From: Ruminococcaceae bacterium UBA866
GTDB lineage: Bacteria; Bacillota; Clostridia; Oscillospirales; Ruminococcaceae
Assembly (NCBI GenBank): GCA_002295325.1
Contig: DBGA01000026.1
Location: 13,982-21,382 of the forward strand
DNA length: 7,401 bases
Direction: 5' to 3'
The notes beneath the pieces are model-generated. The model was given only the letters and a program-made list of their open reading frames with translations, had not been told where the DNA came from and made no database searches. Each line of letters starts with the position of its first letter. Position 1 is the stretch's first letter. Shown piece by piece: positions 1-5,703 of this stretch. The position numbers were made by a program, and so were the translations under genes.

Positions 1-1
1 T

Positions 2-1204
2 GGAAACTATGGCATCGGCTGTATCAGTGACAATGAGCCTCAACCACTGATTGTTCGTTCCCACCTAGGTAACTATGCAATCACTTCTGTTGGACGTATT
101 AACAACGAAAAAGAACTAATTGACATGACGTTTCAAAATGGCGGAACTCACTTTTTGGAAATGAGTGGTGGCAAAATCAATGCGACCGAACTCGTGGCTA
201 GCCTTATTAACCAAAAAGAAAGCATTACAGAGGGCATTAAATATGTGCAGGAACTTGTTGACGGTTCTATGACACTAATGATTTTAACTAGCGAAGGCAT
301 TTATGCGGCTCGTGATAAAAACGGTAGAACTCCACTTGTTATTGGAAAAAAAGAGGGTGCCTACTGTATGTCTTTTGAGTCCTTTGCCTACTTAAATCTG
401 GGATATCGAGATGAGCGTGAGCTTGGTGCTGGTGAGATTGTTTTAATCACTCCGGATGGAGTTGAAGTGAAATCTCCTGCCCAAAAAAACATGAAAATTT
501 GTGCTTTTCTATGGACATATTACGGTTATCCTACCTCCTCTTATGAGGGTGTGAACGTAGAGCAGATGAGATATAACTGTGGTAAAATCCTAGCACAAAA
601 TGACAACGTAGATGTTGATTTTATAGCAGGTGTTCCAGACTCTGGAATTGGCCATGCAATCGGATATGCAAACGAAAGCGGAATTCCTTTCGCTAGACCT
701 TTTATAAAATACACACCAACTTGGCCTAGAAGTTTTATGCCAGCTAGCCAATCTATGAGAAATCTTGTTGCACATATGAAACTTATTGCAGTTGATGCAT
801 TGATCAGAGATAAAAAGCTACTTTTCCTTGACGATTCCATTGTTCGTGGAACTCAAATGCGTGAAACAGTTGAGTTTTTATATGAGTGCGGGGCAAAAGA
901 GGTGCATATTCGCCCTGCCTGCCCGCCAATCATGTTTGGCTGTAAATACCTTAACTTTTCTCGCTCAACCTCTGAAATGGATTTGATTACAAGGAGAGTT
1001 ATTCAAAAACTTGAGGGTGCAAACAAGAATTATTCATTAGAAAAATACGTGGACTCTACCACTACAGAATATAAAAATATGATTCACGAAATTTGCAAGG
1101 AACTGAATTTCACCTCCTTGAAATATCAAAGCCTAGATGGTATGCTTGATGCAATAGGAATTGATAAATCACAAATCTGCACCTACTGCTGGGACGGGCG
1201 GTGA
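2..1204 (+). CDS. purF: Amidophosphoribosyltransferase (glutamine PRPP amidotransferase), 5'-truncated by the window edge
   Basis: This enzyme catalyses the first committed step of purine synthesis: PRPP plus glutamine gives 5-phosphoribosylamine. The frame is open from base 2, so 400 residues are visible; the catalytic N-terminal Cys and roughly 60 residues lie outside. Visible residues 1-130 are the end of the class II glutaminase domain (GNYAITSVGRINN at 24-36). The rest is the phosphoribosyltransferase domain, with VPDSG near 211-215 and the PRPP loop LDDSIVRGTQ at 276-285. Cys167, Cys314, Cys393 and Cys396 have nearly the spacing of the four [4Fe-4S] ligands of Bacillus subtilis PurF, so this is probably the iron-sulfur type. 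The region KYTPTWPRSFMP replaces the usual KNRYxGRTFI-like stretch, marking a divergent subfamily. The protein ends directly after the CTYC ligand pair (CTYCWDGR), and the stop codon lies in a hairpin-forming palindrome. It is probably the first gene of the visible operon, with the promoter upstream of the window. Confidence 0.95.
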   Translation, partial: GNYGIGCISDNEPQPLIVRSHLGNYAITSVGRINNEKELIDMTFQNGGTHFLEMSGGKINATELVASLINQKESITEGIKYVQELVDGSMTLMILTSEGIYAARDKNGRTPLVIGKKEGAYCMSFESFAYLNLGYRDERELGAGEIVLITPDGVEVKSPAQKNMKICAFLWTYYGYPTSSYEGVNVEQMRYNCGKILAQNDNVDVDFIAGVPDSGIGHAIGYANESGIPFARPFIKYTPTWPRSFMPASQSMRNLVAHMKLIAVDALIRDKKLLFLDDSIVRGTQMRETVEFLYECGAKEVHIRPACPPIMFGCKYLNFSRSTSEMDLITRRVIQKLEGANKNYSLEKYVDSTTTEYKNMIHEICKELNFTSLKYQSLDGMLDAIGIDKSQICTYCWDGR

Positions 1205-1212
1205 AACACCGC
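1198..1212 (+). repeat. Perfect palindrome overlapping the purF stop codon
   Basis: GCGGTG and CACCGC (1198-1203 and 1207-1212) are exact inverted repeats around an AAA loop, and the purF TGA (1202-1204) lies across stem and loop. The sequence after it is TGCTCTTTCTC, too poor in consecutive T to call a good intrinsic terminator. It could be a weak attenuator or mRNA-stabilising hairpin, or one end of the GC-rich repeat that fills this spacer. The hairpin is seen directly; its role is inferred. Confidence 0.55.
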
Positions 1213-1345
1213 TGCTCTTTCTCACGCCGAGCGTTCGGGGAATTGTTTGTAGGGGCGACCTGTGGTCGTCCGTATACATAATAAAATCACATAAATTTAT
1301 ACGATACTACCAATACACAAATAAAAATAAGGACGGTAATTTAAT
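1205..1345. other. purF-purM intergenic spacer with GC-rich repeat remnant
   Basis: This 141-nt gap is long for an operon whose other junctions are mostly under 20 nt. Its first half (to about 1278) is GC-rich and palindromic; its second half is AT-rich and carries only the purM ribosome binding site (AAGGA, 1329-1333, 12 nt before the ATG). A 62-codon open frame can be drawn from 1161 through the repeat, but it overlaps purF and resembles nothing, so it is not called. I found no convincing internal promoter. Confidence 0.6.
1248..1278. repeat. REP/MITE-like imperfect inverted repeat
   Basis: GGGCGACC (1253-1260) pairs with GGTCGTCC (1264-1271) around a TGT loop, eight pairs including one G-U. 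Outside this stem, TGTA (1248-1251) faces TACA (1275-1278). GC-rich hairpins starting with TGTAGGGGCG are, to my recollection, common dispersed intergenic repeats in Clostridia. The palindrome is seen directly; membership of a dispersed family needs a genome-wide copy count. Confidence 0.5.
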
Positions 1346-2029
1346 ATGAGTAAAAGTTTTTCAGAAAGCTACAAAGCGGCAGGTGTTGATGTAACTGCTG
1401 GTTATGAGGCTGTTGAACTGATGAAAAAGCACGTTGCCAGAACATTAACTAGCGGAGTTGTCTCTGGACTTGGTGGATTTGGCGGACTTTTTGAGCTTGA
1501 TTTAGAGGGCATCAAAAAACCTGTACTCGTGAGCGGTACCGATGGTGTTGGTACTAAGCTAAAGCTTGCTTTCCTGCTAGATAAGCATGACACTGTAGGC
1601 ATTGACTGCGTTGCAATGTGCGTAAATGATATAATCTGTTGTGGAGCAAAGCCACTTGTTTTCCTTGATTATATTGCAGTGGGAAAAAACTTTCCTGAAA
1701 AAATTGAACAAATTGTTTCGGGTGTGGCTGAGGGTTGTGTGCAATCAGGTGCTGCTTTAATCGGTGGTGAAACTGCTGAAATGCCTGGCTTTTATCCAAT
1801 AGACGAATATGATCTTGCTGGTTTTAGCGTTGGTGTTGTTGACAAAGAAAAAATCGTCGACCAAAACTCACAAAAAGCTGGTGACGTTTTAATTGCACTT
1901 GCTTCAAGTGGCGTTCACTCCAATGGATTTTCACTAGTACGCAAGGTTTTCGACATTGAAAATGGTGATATTAACCGCTCTTATGACGGTTTAGACAAAC
2001 CACTTGGCGAAACTCTTTTGACTCCTACT

Positions 2030-2032
2030 TAA
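2030..2032 (+). other. Premature in-frame stop codon (TAA) in purM
   Basis: TAA stands where the conserved basic residue of the PT(R/K)IYVKS motif is expected. The reading frame is the same on both sides and total length is preserved. TAA is the normal stop of purN, the purO-like gene and the vanZ-like gene here, so genome-wide TAA reassignment is not supported. A GTG at 2069 with GAGGA only 1 nt before it is a poor restart site. Confidence 0.9.
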
Positions 2033-2362
2033 ATCTATGTAAAATCAATCCTTGCTCTACTTGAGGAAGTGAAAGTAAAATCAATTTCGCATATCACTGG
2101 TGGAGGTTTTTACGAAAATATTCCTCGTTCATTACCTGAAGGCATCACTGCAAAAATTGACAGAAGTGCTGTTAAAGTATTGCCTATCTTTGATATTATT
2201 GCAAAGGAAGGCAACATTCCTGAGCGTGATATGTTTAACACATTCAACATGGGCGTTGGTATGATTATTTGCGTCGATAAGGCCGATGCTGACAAAGCTG
2301 TCGCTAGCCTAATCGCAAGTGGCGAAGATGCTTATGTAATTGGTGAACTTGCTGACGGTGAT

Positions 2363-2369
2363 GAGGGAG
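2363..2369 (+). promoter_or_regulatory. Ribosome binding site of purN
   Basis: GAGGGAG lies inside the end of purM, 10 nt before the first of two adjacent ATG codons (2380 and 2383). The spacing favours 2380, which gives an ATGA overlap with the purM stop and so suggests translational coupling. Under coupling, the premature purM stop about 350 nt upstream could lower purN translation. Confidence 0.6.
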
Positions 2370-2379
2370 TAATCATAGC

Positions 2380-3012
2380 ATGATGAAGATTGCTGTATTG
2401 GTTTCGGGTGGCGGAACAAATCTACAAGCACTTATAGATGCAAAAAAAAATGGACTGATTAAAAACGGTGAAATTTCGCTTGTGATTGCGAGTAACCACA
2501 AGGCTTATGCATTAGAGCGAGCTGCTAATAACTCCATTAAAACAATGGTTATTTCTAAAAAAGAGTGCATTTCAAATGACGAGTTTGATGAAAAAATGAT
2601 TTCTGCCTTAGTTGACAATCAAATTGATTTGATTGTTTTAGCTGGATATATGTCCATTCTTTCAAATAAAGTGACGAGCCGTTTTGCTTATAAAATTATC
2701 AATGTGCACCCTGCATTAATTCCAAGCTTTTGTGGCGAGGGCTTTTATGGGCTACACGTCCATGAGGCGGCTCTTTCTTATGGGGTAAAACTGACAGGTG
2801 CAACGGTGCATTTTGTAAATGAGGTTGCTGACGGTGGTGCGATTATATTGCAAAAGGCAGTTGAGGTAAAAAATGGTGACACCCCTGAAATTTTACAAAA
2901 ACGTGTGATGGAAGAAGCTGAATGGCATATTTTGCCGGAGGCTGTGTCCCTGTTTTGTGAGGGAAGAATAAAAATTGTGGATAACAAAGCAATTATTATT
3001 AGGGAAAATTAA
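2380..3012 (+). CDS. purN: Phosphoribosylglycinamide formyltransferase (GAR transformylase), folate-dependent
   Basis: PurN transfers a formyl group from 10-formyltetrahydrofolate to GAR, giving FGAR, the third step of the pathway. The 210-residue length fits the family. The N-terminus has the phosphate-binding loop VSGGGTNLQAL (8-18), then VIASN (35-39) and DLIVLAGYMSIL (83-94). The catalytic triad is visible as Asn108 and His110 in INVHPALIP and Asp151 in VADGGAI. The end has the usual EAEWHILPEAV helix region (179-189). The segment SFCGEGFYGLHVHEAA follows the active-site loop as expected. The start at 2380 is chosen for its ribosome binding site spacing; 2383 would remove only one Met. 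It overlaps purM by 4 nt, and a 92-nt spacer follows. Codons 21-24 contain a run of nine A (2442-2450), kept in frame here. Confidence 0.96.
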   Translation: MMKIAVLVSGGGTNLQALIDAKKNGLIKNGEISLVIASNHKAYALERAANNSIKTMVISKKECISNDEFDEKMISALVDNQIDLIVLAGYMSILSNKVTSRFAYKIINVHPALIPSFCGEGFYGLHVHEAALSYGVKLTGATVHFVNEVADGGAIILQKAVEVKNGDTPEILQKRVMEEAEWHILPEAVSLFCEGRIKIVDNKAIIIREN

Positions 3013-3104
3013 TATAAAATAACGAAAGGTGGGGCGCGGGCATAACAACTTCACTTTCATGTTTGCTTTTAGCGCGACATGGGTGGAGCATCATGCTCCA
3101 AACG
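3013..3104. other. purN-purO spacer
   Basis: This 92-nt stretch contains a G-rich patch (GGTGGGGCGCGGGC, about 3029-3042), a TTTTAGCGCG segment and, at its end, a short palindrome near the start of the IMP cyclohydrolase gene. Small open frames start at ATG 3059 (19 codons) and ATG 3079 (9 codons, its TGA overlapping the ATG at 3105), but neither has a well-placed ribosome binding site. I see no promoter or terminator. Confidence 0.4.
3082..3100 (+). promoter_or_regulatory. Palindrome covering the Shine-Dalgarno-like site of the IMP cyclohydrolase gene
   Basis: TGGAGCAT (3084-3091) and ATGCTCCA (3093-3100) are exact inverted repeats around one C. As RNA this would fold as a 6-bp stem TGGAGC/GCTCCA with an ATCAT loop. 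The only purine-rich ribosome binding candidate, GGTGGAG (3082-3088), is mostly inside the left arm. It sits 4 nt before ATG 3093 and 16 nt before ATG 3105, so both starts have awkward spacing when unfolded. The structure might modulate translation or be chance. Confidence 0.35.
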
Positions 3105-3821
3105 ATGAGTTTAATTGATATAAAAACTGAGCTAAATCAAAATAGCTATCCTGGAAGAGGTATTATAATGGGAAAATCTGCTGACGGTAAAAACGCTGTC
3201 ATTGCCTACTTTATTATGGGCAGAAGTGAAAATTCACGCAACCGAATTTTTGAGGAAAATTCCGATTGTGGTATTCGCACAAAGGCTTATGATGAGTCAA
3301 AGCTAATTGATCCCTCCTTGATTATCTATTCCCCTGTTAGGGTTTTAGGTAACCATACTATCGTTACAAACGGTGACCAAACTGACACAGTATTTGAGTG
3401 TATGGACGAGGGCTTAACGTTTGAACAGGCTTTGCGCACCCGTACCTTTGAGCCGGACGCTCCAAACTTTACCCCTAGAATTTCAGGAGTACTAGAGCTA
3501 TCAGAGGGTAGTTTCAGCTACAAACTTTCTATTCTAAAAAGCAACTTTGGAAACGAAGCATCAGTGCAACGTTTCTTTTATGAATATGATTCACCTGTAA
3601 ATGGTGAGGCTCACTTTATCCACACATACCAGTGTGACGGTGACCCAATCCCGTCCTTTTTGGGTGAGCCAAAAGCCATAGCAATTGGAAATTGCATGGA
3701 TGAGTTTTCGAATATGCTTTGGAATTCGCTAAATGAAGACAATAAAGTAAGTCTTTTCACCCGTTTTATTAATCTTGAAACTGGTGAAATTACAAGCAAA
3801 ATCATAAACAAGTACAAATAA
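3105..3821 (+). CDS. purO: IMP cyclohydrolase, PurO type
   Basis: The likely job is the last step of IMP synthesis, ring closure of FAICAR to IMP. The 238-residue protein resembles the PurO/IMP_cyclohyd family: YPGRGIIMG (15-23), AYFIMGRSENSRNR (34-47), IIYSPVRVLGNHTIVTNGDQTD (73-94) and the C-terminal FLGEPKAIAIG (185-195). This fold is distinct from the N-terminal domain of the usual bifunctional PurH, and PurO was first characterised in archaea. The archaeal enzymes are around 200 residues, so this one is somewhat longer. ATG 3105 is chosen because YPGRG follows about 15 residues later, as I recall for bacterial homologs; ATG 3093 (four residues longer) or TTG 3063 (14 longer) are possible. 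The next gene, the formyltransferase supplying FAICAR, begins 15 nt downstream, strong support for the assignment. Confidence 0.88.
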   Translation: MSLIDIKTELNQNSYPGRGIIMGKSADGKNAVIAYFIMGRSENSRNRIFEENSDCGIRTKAYDESKLIDPSLIIYSPVRVLGNHTIVTNGDQTDTVFECMDEGLTFEQALRTRTFEPDAPNFTPRISGVLELSEGSFSYKLSILKSNFGNEASVQRFFYEYDSPVNGEAHFIHTYQCDGDPIPSFLGEPKAIAIGNCMDEFSNMLWNSLNEDNKVSLFTRFINLETGEITSKIINKYK

Positions 3822-3836
3822 GGAGGCTAACAATAT

Positions 3837-5009
3837 ATGACTGAATTAGAACTAAAATATGGCTGTAACCCAAACCAAAAGCCATCAAGAATATTTATGC
3901 AACAAGGCGAGCTTCCGATTGAAGTATTGTGTGGCAAACCCGGATATATCAACTTTATGGATGCATTTAATAGCTGGCAACTTGTAAAAGAGTTAAAAAG
4001 GGCAACTGGATTGCCTGCTGCCGCATCATTTAAACACGTTAGCCCTGCTGGATGTGCTGTAGGAATCCCCCTTTCTGATACCCTAAAGAAAATATATTTC
4101 GTTGACGATATCGAACTTTCTCCTCTCGCAACCGCTTATGCACGTGCTCGTGGCGCTGACAGAATGTCCTCATATGGCGATTTTATTGCTTTATCAGACA
4201 CCTGTGACTTGTCAACTGCAAAGCTTATTGCAAGAGAAGTGTCTGACGGTGTAATAGCCCCAGACTATACCCCTCAAGCACTTGAGCTACTAAGAGAAAA
4301 ACGCAAGGGCTCTTACACTGTAATTAAGATTGATGAGAACTATGTTCCTGCTCCTATTGAACGTAAAGATATTTTTGGCATTACTTTTGAACAAGGCAGA
4401 AATCAGCTTAAAATTGATGACAGCTTATTTTCAACAATGCCTACAAAAAATAAAAACCTAACTGAAGATGCGAAACGTGACCTTATCATCTCCCTGATTG
4501 CCCTAAAATATACCCAATCAAACTCTGTTTGCTATGTAAAAGATGGGCAGGCAATTGGCATTGGTGCAGGACAACAATCACGTATTCACTGCACAAGGCT
4601 TGCAGGAAACAAAGTTGACGTTTGGTGGCTAAGGCAACACGAAAAAGTGTTAAACCTAAACTTTGTAGAGGGAATTCGTCGTGCTGACAGAGATAATACC
4701 ATTGACGTTTTCGTTTCTGACGATTATATGGACGTGCTTGCTGATGGTATTTGGCAAAACTTCTTTGCAGTAAAGCCAGAGCCACTAACTCGTGAAGAAA
4801 AACGTGAATGGCTTGATAAATTAGATGGCGTTGCCCTTGGTTCTGATGCATTTTTTCCATTTGGCGACAACATTGAACGTGCACACCGTAGTGGTGTTTC
4901 CTTTATCGCACAACCTGGTGGCTCAATTCGTGATGACAATGTAATTGAAACCTGCGATAAGTACAACATGGCAATGGCATTTACAGGAATTCGCTTATTT
5001 CATCACTAG
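3837..5009 (+). CDS. purH: Phosphoribosylaminoimidazolecarboxamide formyltransferase (AICAR transformylase), stand-alone
   Basis: It formylates AICAR to FAICAR with 10-formyltetrahydrofolate, the ninth step. The 390 residues correspond to the C-terminal AICARFT domain of PurH only; no MGS-like IMP cyclohydrolase domain precedes it. Diagnostic motifs are LKYGCNPNQKP (6-16), SFKHVSPAG with catalytic Lys66-His67 (64-72), LSPLATAYARARGADRMSSYGDF (94-116), YTQSNSVCYVKDGQAIGIG (225-243), GQQSRIHCTRLA (245-256), SDAFFPFGDNIERA (336-349), FIAQPGGSIRD (356-366) and the terminal MAFTGIRLFHH (380-390). The ribosome binding site AGGAGG (3821-3826) overlaps the stop of the preceding gene, 10 nt from the ATG. 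The missing cyclohydrolase activity is supplied by the PurO-type protein directly upstream. The symbol purH applies to only half of the usual bifunctional gene. Confidence 0.95.
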   Translation: MTELELKYGCNPNQKPSRIFMQQGELPIEVLCGKPGYINFMDAFNSWQLVKELKRATGLPAAASFKHVSPAGCAVGIPLSDTLKKIYFVDDIELSPLATAYARARGADRMSSYGDFIALSDTCDLSTAKLIAREVSDGVIAPDYTPQALELLREKRKGSYTVIKIDENYVPAPIERKDIFGITFEQGRNQLKIDDSLFSTMPTKNKNLTEDAKRDLIISLIALKYTQSNSVCYVKDGQAIGIGAGQQSRIHCTRLAGNKVDVWWLRQHEKVLNLNFVEGIRRADRDNTIDVFVSDDYMDVLADGIWQNFFAVKPEPLTREEKREWLDKLDGVALGSDAFFPFGDNIERAHRSGVSFIAQPGGSIRDDNVIETCDKYNMAMAFTGIRLFHH

Positions 5010-5100
5010 ACATGCAATATGTGGGCTTTTACAAGTCGCAGAAGCAGTGAAAGCGTAGCTTGAGCGAAATTTTCTATCATTATAAGCAAGGAGTGATACT
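5010..5100. other. Spacer between the AICAR transformylase and vanZ-like genes
   Basis: This 91-nt gap holds no open frame worth calling. It has the sequence AAGCGTAGCTTGAGCG (5051-5066), which contains the small palindrome GCTTGAGC, and ends with a good ribosome binding site AAGGAG (5088-5093), 7 nt before the VanZ-family ATG. No terminator is visible, so read-through transcription from the upstream genes is likely. Confidence 0.4.
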
Positions 5101-5691
5101 ATGTTTTTGCCCAGACCACTTGAAGGTATGCTTGTTGGCTTTATTTTGTTTTTAATGTGGTACCCTTTTAGCTTTAAAAAGAATAAGTTTTTTCGTAACC
5201 TATGTATCGCAAGTTTGTTTGTCTATGTGGGTGCAATTGTATCGTTGACTATGATTTATGCTCCACCTTGGAACTGGAACATTTCAGCAAATGGAACAAC
5301 TTATGCACTATCAAGTGTTAAATTAACCCCCTTCGAGTCTTCAATTATAATTTTTCAAAACTGTAAAAACATGGGTAACTATCGTGATTTCATTTGGTTA
5401 ATTGGTGGAAACACCATTATGCTTATGCCTCTTGGAATTCTTGTGCCTCTTATTAGTAAAAAGTATGGGCTATTCAGAATATCCCTGCTTGCAATGGCAG
5501 TTTCGCTTGGCATAGAGCTGATGCAGCTTGGTTCAAACATATTGCTTGGTACTGTTTTGCGAACTGTAGAAATTGATGACTTTATCCAAAATACCGTTGG
5601 TTGTATCATTGCCTATCTTATTTTTGCACTTTTTAGGGAGCTATACGACGCATTGTTCCAAAAAAGTAATTGTAGTAAATATAATATCTAA
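5101..5691 (+). CDS. VanZ-family integral membrane protein
   Basis: This 196-residue membrane protein has about five predicted hydrophobic segments: residues 8-22, 33-53, 97-118, 126-145 and 163-178. The VanZ-like core is in the second half: GNTIMLMPLGILVPL (103-117), a helix with GIELMQL (137-143), then RTVEIDDFIQNTVGCIIAYL (154-173), matching the family pattern of N, E/Q, R, D-D and N-G residues. VanZ of the Tn1546 vancomycin cluster gives low-level teicoplanin resistance, but most chromosomal family members have no known function, and nothing here shows antibiotic resistance. AAGGAG (5088-5093) gives the ATG an ideal 7-nt spacing. Its stop overlaps the purD ribosome binding site, with a gap of 12 nt, so it is almost certainly co-transcribed with purD. 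A role in purine synthesis cannot be deduced. The C-terminal tail after 180 is short and polar. Confidence 0.85.
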   Translation: MFLPRPLEGMLVGFILFLMWYPFSFKKNKFFRNLCIASLFVYVGAIVSLTMIYAPPWNWNISANGTTYALSSVKLTPFESSIIIFQNCKNMGNYRDFIWLIGGNTIMLMPLGILVPLISKKYGLFRISLLAMAVSLGIELMQLGSNILLGTVLRTVEIDDFIQNTVGCIIAYLIFALFRELYDALFQKSNCSKYNI

Positions 5692-5703
5692 AGGAGAAAA
5701 CCT

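Larger units (their letters stand above)
1346..2383 (+). pseudogene. purM: Phosphoribosylformylglycinamidine cyclo-ligase (AIR synthase), interrupted by in-frame TAA
   Basis: PurM closes FGAM to AIR with ATP, the fifth step of the pathway. The full frame has 345 codons, the normal family length, but codon 229 (2030-2032) is TAA. Before it stand the N-terminal domain landmarks: [13 protein letters not shown] (63-75), the [12 protein letters not shown] segment (85-96), [13 protein letters not shown] (138-150), YDLAGF (155-160) and [15 protein letters not shown] (187-201). After it the same frame continues as IYVKSILALLEE and then HITGGGFYENIPR (249-261), both typical PurM C-terminal sequences, up to TGA at 2381-2383. 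Homologs usually read PTR/PTK-IYVKS here, so one AAA to TAA change explains the stop. No frame change is needed. If real, the 228-residue product lacks most of the C-terminal domain and should be inactive unless the stop is read through. A sequencing or assembly error is an equal candidate. The gene overlaps purN by 4 nt. Confidence 0.92.

Noticed and set aside
1161..1349. A 62-codon open frame covering the purF end and the spacer
   Set aside because: It overlaps purF in another frame, runs through palindromic repeat sequence, has no ribosome binding site and no recognisable protein features.
2030..2032. Programmed read-through or a reassigned TAA codon
   Set aside because: TAA ends purN, the PurO gene and the vanZ-like gene normally, there is no visible recoding structure, and TAA is the least leaky stop; a point mutation or base error is simpler.
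2069..2383. A separate 104-residue gene for the PurM C-terminal part, starting at GTG 2069
   Set aside because: The start is simply a conserved Val codon of PurM, its purine-rich site is only 1 nt away, and the product would lack the conserved IYVKSILALLEE segment, so it is treated as part of the broken purM.
4486..4884. A 132-codon open frame on the - strand inside the AICAR transformylase gene
   Set aside because: It lies opposite strongly conserved coding sequence and its translation has low complexity and no family features; it is an antisense shadow.
5060..5086. A promoter before the vanZ-like gene (TTGAGC and TATAAG, 15-nt spacing)
   Set aside because: The spacing is short, and the -10 candidate is so close to the ribosome binding site that a transcript would start at or inside it.
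5101..5691. A glycopeptide resistance gene (vanZ proper)
   Set aside because: Only family-level VanZ features are visible; there are no vanR, S, H, A or X neighbours, and the surroundings are purine synthesis genes.
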